From positions 95,919,818 through 95,983,817 of the forward strand of contig CM057227.1 in assembly GCA_029891385.1 (NCBI GenBank): a stretch of 64,000 bases of DNA, in the 5' to 3' direction. Below, piece after piece: positions 1 to 11,560 of the stretch. The notes under the pieces are model-generated. The model saw nothing but the letters and a program-made list of their open reading frames with translations, was not told where the DNA came from and did not search any database. The first letter of the stretch is position 1, and the number at the start of each line of letters is the position of its first letter. A program made the position numbers and the translations under genes. This DNA is from Erythroxylum novogranatense. Its lineage: Eukaryota; Streptophyta; Magnoliopsida; Malpighiales; Erythroxylaceae.

Positions 1-635
1 TGTTGGGAAAATCAGGTATTTTTCCCTCTAAGGTAAACAACTAGTGAAGTGAACCGATTCAGTAATACCCAGGAAAAACCGCCAAACAGTCTCCTAAGAC
101 AGTATTACCATTCCACGTAAGATCCCAAAAAAGGGCGGAGGGGTCACAAACGGTCCCACTTAAAACCCGACTTCCTAGACAGAAATTACGTGCACGGTGT
201 ATTTATCACAACCTAAACCTGTGTACACACACGAACAATAAATACACTAAAATAAATTGAACACAACACTACAAATATACCCGAAAAATAATATTGAATA
301 CTATAAATGCGAAATAAATAAAAGAGATAAGGAAAGAACACACCCGAAAATTGATAACGAAGTTCGGCCAATTTTGCCTACTTCTCCGAGCACCACGTAG
401 GCAACCTGCTCTTATTAAGAAGAGAATACTAAATTTGATACGTATACAACTTTTGAGTATTTTATCAAATTTCTGGGATGGATTAGAGTTGGAGGGGGAG
501 GAGGAGTTTTATATCTTAGCAAACTCCTCCCATTTTCATTCCTTCCCAATATGGGATAGAAATTAAGCCACCAACCACCAACCACCAACCAAAGTCAAAA
601 AAATACTAATCCATCAAATTCAACATAATACAACA
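1..635 (-). repeat. 3' LTR of copia element C1
   Basis: This LTR begins TGTTGGGAAA and ends CAACA, and it repeats at 4856-5474 with scattered substitutions and small indels. One clear difference is an extra ACCAACC-type unit near 575-590. The short frame at 351-566 also occurs in the other LTR and is not a gene. Confidence 0.95.
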
Positions 636-1350
636 AATCTCCACCTTGGCATAATTTCGGATCCCACCAAATGCAACCATCATTCATCCTCCCAATTAAA
701 CAAAACAGCCTTTGTAGTGCTTCTAATTTGAGCCCTCGGGCGCAAACACAAATGTGCAGGATATTGACCAAGTCTAAACAATGTTCAAACTTGGCTCTTG
801 TAACCACCTTAGTCAGCGTATCTACAGGATTCTCTGTAGTCCGAATCTTCTGAATAAGTATCTCCTCTTCTTCCAGAATTTCCCGCACAAAGTGATAGCG
901 AACATCAATGTGCTTCGTCCTTGTATGAAAGACTTGTTTCTTTGCTAAATGAATAGCACTCTGACTGTCAGAATATACCTCAAGTTGTTTCTGACCAACT
1001 CCCAAGTCTTTAAGCAACCCATGAAGCCAAATTGCCTCCTTCACAGCCTCTGTTATTGCCATATACTCTGCCTCTGTTGTAGTCAAAGCCACCGTTGACT
1101 GCAAAGTAGACTTCCAACTAACTGGTGCCTTTGCATAAGTAAATAAGTAGCCAGTTGTAGATCTTCGCTTATCCAAATCGCCTGCATAATCAGAATCACA
1201 ATATCCAACTACACGTTGACCAAGTAATTCATCCTGCTCAAATGCTAAACCAACATCTACAGTATCTAGGATATACCGTAGAATCCATTTCACAGCTTGC
1301 CAATGAACCTTACCCGGATCATGCATGTACCTGCTTACAACACTTACTGC
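595..1350 (-). pseudogene. C1 pol: RNase H domain and C-terminus
   Basis: Copia RNase H degrades the RNA strand during cDNA synthesis. The acidic residues sit in GYCDSDYAGD, TTTEAEYMA and YSDSQSAI, followed by HTRTKHIDVRYHF, all expected for the family. The open frame runs on through the polypurine tract and about 40 bases into the 3' LTR. The native stop is therefore uncertain, and the last 60 residues match nothing I recognise. Confidence 0.9.
636..651 (-). other. Polypurine tract of C1
   Basis: On the minus strand GCCAAGGTGGAGATT abuts the start of the 3' LTR. AAGGTGGAGATT next to TGTTG is a common copia plus-strand priming site. Confidence 0.85.
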
Positions 1351-2517
1351 CTATGAAATATCGGGTCTTGTACACACCATTGCATACATCAAACTTCCTA
1401 CTGCATTAGTATAAGGGACTTTCGCCATGTATTCCCGTTCTTCATCTGTCTTTGGAGATAACTGGCTACTTAGTTTCAAATAAGGAGCAAGTGGGGTACT
1501 TACAGGTTTTGAATCTTCATGTATACCAAAACGGTGTAATACTTTTTTCAAATACTACTTCTGTGACAACCAAAGCTTGCCTCTCTCTCTATCCCTGCTT
1601 ATCTCCATGCCGAGAATCTTCTTGGCTTCCCCCAAATCCTTCATCTCGAACTCTTTACTCAACTGAACCTTCAATATGTCAATTTCACTTTGGCTCTTTG
1701 CCGTAATCAGCATATCATCAACATATAAGAGTAGGTAGATGTAGGACCCATCTTGAAGTCTGTGCAAATATACACAATGATCATATTTACTTCTTGTGTA
1801 TTTCTGACCCTTTATAAATTTGTCAAATCGTTTGTACCACTGCCTTGGAGATTGCTTCAGTCCATACAATGATTTGTTCAATTTGCAAACCCGGTTTTTT
1901 TTACCAGCAACTTTGAATCCATCTAGCTGAGACATATAGATTTCCTCCTCCAAATCACCGTGTAGGAACGCGATTTTCACATCAAGTTGAGCTAGCTCCA
2001 AATTCAATTGCGCTACCAAGGCCAACAAAATTCTAATGGAAGAATGTTTAACAACTGGAGAAAATACCTCATTATAATCAATTCCTTCCTTTTGAGCGTA
2101 GCCTTTAGCCACTAACCTTGCCTTGTAGCAAATATCATCTTTATCAGGAAATCCTTCTTTCTTTGCAAATACCCATTTGCATCCAATTGCCTTCTTTCCC
2201 TTCGGTAGTTGTGTCAGCTTCCATGTCTTGTTCTTCTCAAGAGATTGCATTTCCTTTTCCATTGCACCTGCCCATTTGCCACTTTCTGAACTTCGGATTG
2301 CTTCTGGGAAGGTAGATGGAACATCATCAACAACTGGAAGTGCATAAGCTACCATGTCAGTAAAACAAGCAGGTTTATGAATTTCTCGTCTTGCCCTTCT
2401 AGCGGCAATTGACTCTGATTGTTGCGGAGGCTCTTGGGTCGGAACCTCTTCCTCATCTGACTCTTCTTCTGCTATAGGAGAGTCATTAGTAGTGCTTTTC
2501 GCTGGGATCACTACTGT
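1351..2517 (-). pseudogene. C1 pol: reverse transcriptase
   Basis: Copia-type RT (RVT_2) copies element RNA into DNA. It is seen as the WVFAKK, ARLVAKGYAQ, QLDVKIAFLHGDLEEEIYM and SLYGLKQSPRQW blocks, with the catalytic LLYVDDMLI. The frame is broken by TAG at 1555-1557, between WLSQK and YLKKVL, and by TAG at 1351-1353, right after TRPDIS where relatives carry Gln. Reading resumes in the same frame after each stop. All catalytic Asp residues are still present. Confidence 0.92.
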
Positions 2518-4143
2518 CTATTCAAACTCCACCTGCTTCGGTATACACTCCACCTGCTGCGAAGTACCATCAGCCCCTTCTGGAGTTACCTTATTTAACA
2601 TAGCAGATTCATCAAATGTAACATCCCTGCTAACAATTGTCTTCTTTGACTCTAGACACCACAAACGGTATCCCTTAACTCCAGCATTAAAACCCATAAA
2701 TAGAGCCTTCTTTGCTTGTGGGTCTAACTTTGATTCATTCACATGATAATACACAGTAGAACCAAAAATATGCAAAGAATCGTAATCTGTTGCAGGTTTC
2801 CCAGACCATACCTCTAAAGGAGTCTTGCCACCAATTGCAGATGATGGCAAACGAATAATGAGATGTTGAGCATATGTCACTGCCTCAGCCCAAAACTTTC
2901 TGCCTAACCCAGCATTAGACAACATACAACGAACTTTCTCCACCAGTGTCCTGTTCATACGCTCCGACACCCCATTCTGTTGTGGTGTTTTTCTAACTGT
3001 AAAGTGTCGAACTATGCCAGACTCTTGACATACCTTTAGGAAAGGATCGCTCTTATATTCTCCACCATTGTCTGTTCGGAGAACTTTGATCTTTCTTCCT
3101 ATCTGATTTTCAACTTGAGCTTTCCACTTAAGAAAAACTCCAAGCACATCATCTTTGTTCTTCATAGTAAACACCCAAACTCTTCTGGAAAAATCATCAA
3201 CAAAAGTGACAAAATAATGCCTACCTCCAAGAGATGGAGTCTTAGCAGGTCCCCACACATCTGAGTGCACATAATCCAAAATTCCCTTAGTATTATGAAT
3301 AGCAGTGCCAAATTTCACTCTTCGTTGTTTTCCCATAATACAATGCTCACAAAATTCTAATTTGCAAGTCTTCGTACCTTTTAATAATCCTTGCTTGGCA
3401 AGAATTTGCAAGGATTTTTCACCAGCATGTCCCAACCTCATATGCCACAACTTTGTTGCCTCTGCATCCTTCTTGCTACTAGAAGTTGCTGCCGCTACTG
3501 TCCCAACAACTATACTACCTTGGTAGTAATACAAGTTATTTTTCCTTATGCCTTTCAACATCACAAGTGCTCCTGAAGTTGCCTTAAGAATTCCATCTCG
3601 CATCATCACTACTAGACCTTTTGATTCTAAGGTCCCTAAAGAGATGAGATTCTTTTTCAATTTCGGCACATACCGCACGTCCCTCAAAATTCTGGTGGAT
3701 CCATCATGATTCCTCAGCTTGATTGAACCTATTCCAGTTGTTTTACATGGATTGTCATTACCCATGTAAACAACTCCACCATCAATTTCTTCAAAATCAA
3801 AGAACCACTCCCAGATGGGAGACATATGATAGGTGCAACCTGAATCCAGAATCCACTCGTCTGAATGGAATGTTGAAGGTGATACCACTAAAGAGACATC
3901 TAACTCTGCATCACTTTTACATTCTGCAATATTTGCATCTTGCGGAGTCTTTCCTTTCTTCTTCAACTTTGGACAATCTTTCTTCCAGTGCCCTTTCTCA
4001 TGAAAGAAAGCACACTCATCTTTGGCAACTCTACTTTTTGATTTGGATCTTCCTCTTCTTCCCTTCGATTGGCTCTGCTGACGGCCTCTTGCCACAAATG
4101 CTTCATATTCTGTAACTGCTTTACTTTTCCTTTTATCTTGCTT
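2518..4143 (-). pseudogene. C1 pol: zinc knuckle, protease and integrase
   Basis: This continues the gag frame. After a basic Arg/Ser/Lys-rich stretch comes a nucleocapsid zinc knuckle, CAFFHEKGHWKKDC, in which the second Cys of the CX2CX4HX4C pattern is Phe. The aspartic protease motif is WILDSGCTYHM, about 84 residues after the GTG codon at 4095. The GAG_pre-integrase HHCC region follows (LWHMRLGH ... CEHCIMGK), then the integrase core with its acidic triad: HSDVWGP, RTDNGGEY and the Glu in QQNGVSERMNRT. The integrase C-terminal region with PSLHIFG-like residues leads to a TAG at 2518-2520. That stop separates integrase from reverse transcriptase in an otherwise open frame. Confidence 0.93.
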
Positions 4144-4776
4144 TCACAATTCATGACTATACAAAGCAGAACACACAGCATCTAAAGATACATTCTCCTT
4201 CCCATGAAGTAAAGTAGTTTCTAAGTGTTCAAATTCATCTGGAAGGGATGATAACAACATCAAAGCCAAATCTTCATCCTCAAATTTCACATCCAAATTC
4301 AACAGGTCTACTACTAACTGATTAAACATAGTGATGTGTTCATTCATAGTTGTACCTGGTCGGTAATCAAATCGGAACAGCATTTTCTTCATAATGAGCT
4401 TATTCTGACCACTCTTTTTCATAAATTTGTCCTCCAATGCCTTCCACAATTTGTATGCAAAAGTTTCGTTCTTGAAAGCATACTTCTGCTCCCTAGACAA
4501 ACATAATCGAATTGTTCCGCATGCCAACCGATTTATGATACTCCAATCCTTATCTTCTACATATTCTGGTTTCTCTTCTTCAATAGCTATGTCAAGGCCT
4601 TGTTGGAAAAGGAAATCCAGAACCTCACCTTGCCACATCCCAAAATGACCAGTACCATAAAAAATTTTCACCGCCAACTTCATACTTGACATTGGAGTCC
4701 TCTGCCATGAGGAAGTCGATGTCACCTGTGTCATATTTGATATGTCTCTAGTTGTTGGTGAATTTATAGACGTCAT
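4144..4776 (-). pseudogene. C1 gag (capsid region), ended early by TGA
   Basis: This is a 210-residue copia gag of the UBN2 type, the structural protein of the virus-like particle. Family features visible are the N-terminal FYGTGHFGMWQGEV block, the IRLCLS segment, LWKALEDKF and LLSSLPDEF. The ATG at 4776 follows a leader of about 60 nt after the PBS. The frame ends in TGA at 4144-4146, directly after YSHEL. The same frame reopens at once and runs into the basic linker and zinc knuckle without a shift, so the TGA is a nonsense change in a once continuous gag-pol. Arg is the usual residue after SHEL in relatives, so a CGA to TGA change is likely (inference). Confidence 0.9.
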
Positions 4777-4840
4777 TATAGACTCAAATAATAGTATTCA
4801 GTATTGCAATTATTACAAACAAACTAAAGGATAAACCTTC

Positions 4841-4853
4841 GGCTCTGATACCA
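4841..4853 (-). other. Primer-binding site (tRNA-iMet) of C1
   Basis: On the minus strand the bases just inside the 5' LTR read TGGTATCAGAGCC, the usual plant PBS complementary to the 3' end of initiator methionine tRNA, two bases from the LTR end. Confidence 0.93.
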
Positions 4854-4855
4854 CT

Positions 4856-5474
4856 TGTTGAGAAAATCGGGTATTTTTTCCTCTAAGGTAAACAACTAGT
4901 GAAGTGAACCGATTTGAGAATACCAGGAAAGACCGCCAAAGGTCTCCTAAGATAGTATTACCATTCTACGAAGATCCCGTGAAAGGCGGAGGGTCACAAA
5001 CGGTCCCACTTAAAACCCGCCTCTAGCGAAATTACGTGCACGGTGTATTTATCACATCCTAAACTCGTGTACACACACGAACAATAAATACACCCAAATA
5101 AATTGAACACAACACTACAAATATACCCGAAAAATAATATTGAATACTATAAATGCGAAATAAATAAAAGAGATAAGGAAAGAACACACCCAAAAATTGA
5201 TAACGAAGTTTGGCCAATTTTGCCTACTTCTCCGAGCACCACTTAGGCAACCTGCTCTTATTAAGAAGAGAATACTAAATTTGATACGTATACAACTTTT
5301 GAGTATTTTATCAAATTTCTGGGATGGATTAGAGTTGGAGGGGGAGGAGGAGTTTTATATCTTAGCAAACTCCTCCCATTTTCATTCCTTCCCAATATGG
5401 GATAGAAATTAAGCCACCAACCACCAACCAAAGTCAAAAAAATACTAATCCATCAAATTCAACATAATACAACA
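4856..5474 (-). repeat. 5' LTR of copia element C1
   Basis: This is the partner of 1-635, with the same TGTTG and CAACA ends. On the minus strand it lies upstream of the PBS and gag, so it is the promoter-bearing LTR. At 619 bp against 635 bp, with many visible differences, the insertion does not look very recent. Confidence 0.95.
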
Positions 5475-6423
5475 TGATTCTATAATAGCAGTGCAACTGG
5501 AAATTGTAAATCTGGTTTATAAGAAAATTGAGAAGCAAATGCTTAACGTTGGACCATTTATGACACAAGAAGAGGAAAAGTTCTCACATATCTAGCTAAC
5601 TCCAAATGACTCAAGGTTAGATTTATATGAATGTAGACATATAAAGCTCTAAAAAAACTTAAATCACCTTAATTAATTAAGATTTAACTATTTAACTACT
5701 CTTTCAAAATTACTGTAGAATTCTTTTAAAAAATTGTTTCTAACACAAGGAGTATTGATCACTCTGGAATCTCAAATTTCCTTGTTAATGTTAAGAAACA
5801 TTATTCACTACATACACTAAAGAAATATTTATGAAGGAAGTTTATGAAACTCTTAATAATAGTCTTGTTTCGAGTATAAAAGAAATTCAGTGGAAGTTGA
5901 ATTATTTTAAGTAGAGAAAGGTATCACGCAGACACTTGTAGGCTTTTCCTATTTTACTTGATACAGTATTTCGCTCAGAGCTTCGAGGATAGGGTGGACT
6001 AATTTTATGCTTTAGTCACCAACATGCAGTTCATTTATGACTTACCAATTTTTTAATCTATTCATAAGCATGGTCGAAAGAGAGTTACTCTTTTTTATGT
6101 GCTAATAATCCATACTTTAACAAATTCTAATGCCCAATTTTTAAGCCACCTATAATTACCAAGCTTGAATAGGATTAACATGAAAATAAAGATATCTGTA
6201 TATGTTTGTAACAGGTAGTACAACCTTTGATACAATGTAAAACCAAACTCCCAACAACTTAACTATGAAACGTATAAACCACTGAAATAAACAATCAAAC
6301 TGCAATTCTACACATGATATTAATAAGAACTAATAATATCCGGGACGTTCAATAGTAAGGCCCAGTACTAGATTGTGCTATATTAAAGTCCTCGGGAAGA
6401 GTTTGTGTCCTGGAGTATGCAGG
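5475..6423. other. Non-coding stretch between C1 and the PELPK gene
   Basis: AT-rich DNA with no supported gene, tRNA or repeat. Its right part must contain the 3' UTR of the minus-strand gene ending at 6424. I could not pick a convincing polyadenylation signal. Confidence 0.5.
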
Positions 6424-8028
6424 CTATGGCATTCCATGCAGCTTGGGAGTAGAAGTTAGTTCGGGCAGTTTTGGAACTTCAGTGTTAAGCACCTCGGGTA
6501 ATTCAGACTTTGGCGTCTGTGACATTTCAGGTTTAGGAAAAGTGGGGATATCGTGTATGCTAGAGTACGTGGGATTTGTAAGTTCAGGAACCTGTGGAAG
6601 AATTGGAAATTCAGGAACTTTTTGCGCGTCAGGTTTCGACACATCTGGGACCTCTTGATTTGGAACTTCAGGCAATTCAGCTTTTGGCAGAATTGGAACT
6701 TCAGGTATGCTGGAGTGTGGGTGTTTTGGAATTTCAGGAACCTGTGGGACAAATGTCGTTTCAGGAAATGTAGGTTTTGACACCTCTGGTACTTCGTAGC
6801 TTGGGACCTCTGGAAATTCAGGTTTTGGAAGCTCGGCAACGTGCGGAACTGAGGGTAATTCAGGCACTTCGAGCACATTTGGCTTGGGCAAATCTGCCAT
6901 TTCATGCTTTGGCAACTCTGGCACTTCATGGTTTGGGAATTCTGGAACCTTAAGCGTTGGAAAAGGTGGGGCATCACGATTTGGGACATCTAGAAATTCA
7001 GGTTCTGGAAGCCCGGGAATATGTGGAGCAGAAGGCAATTCAGGCACTTCAGGTTTTGGGATTTCTGGTACTTCAGGCTTCGGCAAAGCTGGGACTTCAT
7101 GATTTGAGGCCTCTGGGAATTTAGGATGAGGAAAAGATAATTCAGGCAGTTCAGGTTTTGGGATTTCTGGCACTTTGTGGCTTGGGAATTCTGCGATTTC
7201 ATGATTTGGGACCTCTGGAAATTCAGATTCTGAATGCTCGGGAATATGTGGAGCATAAGGTAATTCAGGCACTTCAGGTTTTGGTATCTCTGGCACTTCG
7301 TGTCTTGGGGTTTCTGGCACTTCTGGCTTCGTCAAAGCTGGGACTTCATGATTTGAGGCCTCTGGAAATTTCGGATGAGGAAAAGGTAGTTCCGGCAGTT
7401 CAGGTTTTGGGATTTTTGGCACTTCGTGGCTTGGGAATTCTGCGATTTCATGATTTGGGACGTCTGGAAATTCAGATTCTGAAAGCTCGGGAATATGTGG
7501 AGCATAAGGAAATTCAGGCACTTCGGGTTTTGGTATCTCTGGCACTTCGTGTCTTGGGGTTTCTGGCACTTCGGCCTTCGGAAATTCTGGGATTTTATGG
7601 TTTGGTAGCTCTGGAAAGTCAGGTTTTGGAAGCTCGGGAATACGTGGGGAAGAAGGTAATTCGGGCACTTTTGGTACTTCATGGTTTGGAACCTCCGGAA
7701 AAGTTGGAAAATGAGGTAATTCAGGTACTTCTGGGATTTCAGGATTTGGATGCTCTGGAATTTGTGGAAACTTTGGTATTTCAGGAACTACATCCGGTAG
7801 CTTTGGCAGTTCAGATTCAGGCAAAGTTGGGATTTCGGGTACGGGAGGGTGTTCAACTGTGGGAAATGGAAAGAGTTTAGGCAATTCAGGCTTAGAAAGC
7901 TGGAGTCGCGAAGGGAGTGTGGTATCCAAGAGATGGCGTGCCTCTACCGGTATCACTTCGTAACTCACCAGTGACAATGCCACAAGTAAGAGAGGAAAAA
8001 TACAGGATGAGAAACGAAGATTGGCCAT
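6424..8028 (-). CDS. PELPK1-like proline-rich secreted cell-wall protein
   Basis: A 534-residue protein in a single exon. Residues 1-30 are a signal peptide (hydrophobic FPLLLVALSLVSY, likely cut near VEA/RHLL). The rest is almost wholly Pro-rich with repeats of the type PELPK, PEIPK, PEVPN and PEFP, in which Pro alternates with Glu and a hydrophobic or Lys/His residue. This is the pattern of Arabidopsis PELPK1, a wall-associated protein linked to germination and early growth (established for that family; function here is inferred). I chose the ATG at 8028, not the in-frame ATG at 8244, because it starts the signal peptide, has an AACCATGGC context, and lies about 80 nt downstream of a TATA box. 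An 83-residue (249-bp) block is repeated within the protein. Two shorter relatives lie upstream on the same strand. No internal stop is present. Confidence 0.85.
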   Translation of the reverse strand: MANLRFSSCIFPLLLVALSLVSYEVIPVEARHLLDTTLPSRLQLSKPELPKLFPFPTVEHPPVPEIPTLPESELPKLPDVVPEIPKFPQIPEHPNPEIPEVPELPHFPTFPEVPNHEVPKVPELPSSPRIPELPKPDFPELPNHKIPEFPKAEVPETPRHEVPEIPKPEVPEFPYAPHIPELSESEFPDVPNHEIAEFPSHEVPKIPKPELPELPFPHPKFPEASNHEVPALTKPEVPETPRHEVPEIPKPEVPELPYAPHIPEHSESEFPEVPNHEIAEFPSHKVPEIPKPELPELSFPHPKFPEASNHEVPALPKPEVPEIPKPEVPELPSAPHIPGLPEPEFLDVPNRDAPPFPTLKVPEFPNHEVPELPKHEMADLPKPNVLEVPELPSVPHVAELPKPEFPEVPSYEVPEVSKPTFPETTFVPQVPEIPKHPHSSIPEVPILPKAELPEVPNQEVPDVSKPDAQKVPEFPILPQVPELTNPTYSSIHDIPTFPKPEMSQTPKSELPEVLNTEVPKLPELTSTPKLHGMP

Positions 8029-8105
8029 GGTTTTTGAGCAGAGGACAAAAAGAGTACTGAAGATGTTTTCCTCTCTGGTATGCTTAGATCTTCTCGTGCA
8101 TTGAC

Positions 8106-8112
8106 CTTTATA
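8106..8112 (-). promoter_or_regulatory. TATA box of the PELPK-like gene
   Basis: TATAAAG on the minus strand, 78 nt before the chosen ATG. This would give a transcription start near 8075-8080 and a 5' UTR of about 50 nt. Confidence 0.65.
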
Positions 8113-10141
8113 GATGTGGGCAGTGGTGAAAAGGGTAGCTTCGGAAGTGAGTTGATCGGAAAAGTCAGGTGTTAGTTGCTCAACTTTGCACCGATGGTAT
8201 TTCCACAGATTATCGTGATTTCCATGGGATGTAGAAAATGGCAAAATGCATATTTGTTAGCAAACAATGGTTTCCTGCTTGGAAAGCAGCTGTTGGCTGC
8301 TCAACTTCACACCAGCCGTATTTCAAAAAATAATCTTGATAATCATGGGATTTTTAAAAAGGCAAAATGCATAATATTTAGCAACCTACAGTATCCTGCT
8401 TGACAATATGATAAGTTTACATTTGAGATATACTCTATAAAAACATGAGGCTGTGATTCATGAATACCGTGTAAACGGGTTATCATTTCAGTTGTCAAGC
8501 TTTCCGAGATGGGATGAGAACTTCTAGTATCAACCTTGCCAATTAAGAGTCCAGGATTTGGTTATATATGCATGTTTAATTGTGGCTCCCTGAAGATACA
8601 ATGCACCTTTAAGGCTATTTATGAAGACAATCAGTGCTGCAATGAAATGGAGGTTCTTCTGACTTGGTTTCCGAACAAAATCTAATGCCTTCCATTGTCT
8701 TTCTTTTCCGTCCTTCTAGTTTTATCCTATTTGTTGATTTGCAGCAACTTGAACACGCCCAACTGTAACCTAAGCTCCTTATCTGCAAGCAGTATTTAAG
8801 AGTTGCCGCTGCATTCCTCTCTCAGTAATCTGCATTGGAAATAGTTTTTCTTCTGCTGCTGTTTATTGAAGCTGACAATTGGATAACTATCAACTTTCAC
8901 CATTGGTGGCTAATTTCAATTACTGATCTATGCCCCAAACAAGGATCTTTACTCTTCTTGTGTGATTTCCTTCGCGTTGCAGTGGCAGTTGAAGCAAACT
9001 CTCCTCCTGCAGAAGTATTAATAGATAACGAAAAGAATTGATTTATATCTTTTATTAAATATTAAGGTGAAAATTAATGCATCTTTAATCAATGTCTAAA
9101 ATTTTATTTTAAGATCACATTAACTTAAGCTGAGTCCAAATTATTTACATGCCACATCATATAAGTCAAATTGGTAATTCATATATTAGAAATTGACAAA
9201 ACCTATTTGCTTTAGAATTAAAGTGTTACTATTATTTTAAAAATAATAGATGACGTCAATGTGATTACACTTTTAATAATGATAATAATAAAATACTAAA
9301 TAAAAGATGGAGATAAAATAATTTTATGACTAAATTAAGTAACTATTTTATTTTAATACCTGATAAAATATCTATTTATTAAATATTAATAACAAATACA
9401 TATGTATCTTATTAACAATAAATAATTATATAGACAAAATATTTATTTATTAATATATTTTCATTTTAAAACTAATGTTATTATTTATAGTGAATTATTT
9501 TTAAAATATTGTATTTAACAAATTATTTTAAAATTTGAAATACATATATTTTGAAATATTTTACATTTAAATTTATTTATTAAATAATTATAATATTTGA
9601 TAATATTTTTACATTTAATAAAATGAATAGTTAAATTATATTACTCATTTTTATTGGTAATTAATATTAAATAATTAAATGTTATACTTTTAATTAACAA
9701 TAAAATCATACTATGGCAAGAAACAAAAGAAATAATAAAATCAGTTTTGTATATTTTCAAAATATGAAGAAATTAAAATAATAATAATAGAAACTCATGG
9801 TAGCAACTTTTAATTTAAAATAAAAAAGGAAAAAGTATTCAATGCATCTTATTCATTAATCTCTATACTATATATCAATTCTTATTTTTAATATACAAAA
9901 GTCAAGCTTTAATATCGTTTAAAGATGAGAATTCTGCAAACATGAGATCAAAAGGATACAATATATGGATCGTAAATTCTAGCTTACCTTTAAGAATATA
10001 TTTTCTGTTTTTTGATTAAATGATTTCATTATTTGCTCCTTGCCTCTAATTTTCTTGTCAAAATATTGGTTGTAATAATATATAAATTATTTTCCTTTGA
10101 AATCTTCTGTAAGGATTATTTTCTAGAAAGTTATAGGCATA
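8113..10141. other. Upstream region of the PELPK-like gene, no gene seen
   Basis: 8113-9040 is mixed-composition DNA that should include the proximal promoter. From about 9040 to 9960 the sequence is extremely AT-rich with runs of TAATAAT and TTATTTATTAA. No coding frame with family features is present, and the short frames at 8176 and 8835 have no supporting signal. Confidence 0.5.
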
Positions 10142-10480
10142 TCAACGAGAGGAGATGCTCAGGCCGTCTAGGACGTCACTGTCATCAGGTTCCGGAACAT
10201 CCGGCGCTTCAGGTTCAGGCAACCTAATTTGGATTTCAGGCAATGGTGGCAACGCAACCGTGGGAAGTGTTGGCACTGGCAGTTCGGGGAAGTCCAACGT
10301 TGTCTCTAAAAGATGATGAGCATCTGCTCTCGTTGGAATGTTCATAAATAGCATTCCCACCACCACCAAATTCTTCAATATGAAGGATAGAGAGTGATCA
10401 TAACAGGCCACAGTTGGTGAACAGATACGAATTAAACCAACCGCCAAGATGGGAAAGCTTGTTTGAGATGATGTCTCCAT
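10142..10480 (-). CDS. Short PELPK-like protein (112 aa), possibly degenerate
   Basis: This frame shares its layout with the intact gene at 6424-8028: a hydrophobic N-terminal region, then HHLLETTLDFPELP (compare RHLLDTTLP there), then a short Pro/Glu/Leu repeat ending in PEPEAPDVPEPDDSD. The secretion signal is probably the hydrophobic run around VVVGMLFMNIP ending at ADA. From the ATG at 10480 that gives an unusually long leader of about 55 residues, so the true start may be internal. The repeat domain has only about 45 residues against about 500 in the neighbour. It is either a short family member or a truncated duplicate. Same strand and spacing indicate a tandem duplication. Confidence 0.55.
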   Translation of the reverse strand: METSSQTSFPILAVGLIRICSPTVACYDHSLSFILKNLVVVGMLFMNIPTRADAHHLLETTLDFPELPVPTLPTVALPPLPEIQIRLPEPEAPDVPEPDDSDVLDGLSISSR

Positions 10481-11560
10481 TTGTATGGAGTTCTAAAATT
10501 TCAATCAACTTGAAGCTATTTAACATATGTATTTCAATCAAATGTTACAAATTACTAGTCACAGTTAGATTAGACTGAATGAGAACTTCTTTTCATTAAA
10601 AATTATAGCATTTTATTATCATCAATAAACTTAATTTATAATAAATTAAAATTTTGAAGATCTAAATATTAAAATACAAAATTTGTTATTATTAAATTAA
10701 TTTGAATAACAGTAAATGCCTTAGTTAACATTTTGACACAATACATTATCAGATGGCCTTTTACTTCTTAAATTCCATTTGTTATGTATATAACTAAATT
10801 TTGCTCAACCTCGGCTCCTCTTTGTCAACTTCTCCAACTTACTAGCAGTATCCTCTTATTATTGGACTGCTATCAGATTATTAGCTTTTTCCATGATCTT
10901 AATTAAAATAATTATACACAATTGTTTAGTTTTTTTTTGTTGAAAATAGCAGTGAAGTTGAAGTTAATGATCTGATCGTCACTATATCTTTAGAGTTTGA
11001 ACCCAAAAAATATGTATTGACTATATATATATTTATGTAGCCTAATGAAAAGTTACAAATTTGACTATGCAAAATTTTGAATATAAAATTATGGTGTTAA
11101 GCAAGGTTATTTAGGAAAACATGTATAATTAAATAAATGAAAATTTTGGATTTGTGGGATAGAAATGAATGAGTAGATTAAGAGAAAATTAGAACAATTA
11201 ATTTTAATTCAAAATAAGCTATTTATAAATTATAAGTTATGAAATATTATAGTCTAATTTAAATATAAGAAGCTTAATATTACTAAAGACTAACTAATTA
11301 ATATTACCAATCAATTGAACACATCCAAGGATTATACAAGTTTAATTAGACTTTGCATGTGAAAAAGATAAAATTGAATCTAATCTCAAATGTTCTATTT
11401 GTAAGTAAACATCAACTTTGACTTTGAGTGTAAAAGGCGAAAATTAGGGAAGTCCTATCCCATAATCTACAGTACCATTTAACCAATAACTGAAAGTTCA
11501 TTTATCGAAATTAGTCCTATAAATTAATCCTTAATGCCATATCTGTAGTTATTTAAGTGT
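10481..11560. other. AT-rich intergenic region, nothing recognised
   Basis: AT-rich DNA between two PELPK-like copies. A T8 run and a short TATATATAT stretch (near 11023) are the only simple features. No coding signal was found on either strand. Confidence 0.5.

Larger units (their letters stand above)
1..5474 (-). mobile_element. Ty1/copia LTR retrotransposon C1, full length but defective
   Basis: Two LTRs that begin TGTTG and end CAACA bracket one gag-pol region on the minus strand. Domain order along the minus strand is gag, zinc knuckle, protease, integrase, reverse transcriptase, RNase H, which is the copia order. A PBS for initiator Met tRNA and a polypurine tract lie next to the correct LTRs. 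The gag-pol frame shifts nowhere but holds four in-frame stops (4144, 2518, 1555, 1351), so the copy cannot make a full polyprotein. The window starts exactly at the outer LTR end, so the target duplication cannot be checked; the 5 bases after the other end are TGATT. RT and RNase H motifs resemble the Tnt1/Tork branch (inference). Confidence 0.95.

Noticed and set aside
7158..7880. Plus-strand frame of 240 codons opposite the PELPK-like gene
   Set aside because: A shadow of the repetitive Pro/Glu codons on the other strand. The minus-strand frame has the signal peptide, start context and TATA box.
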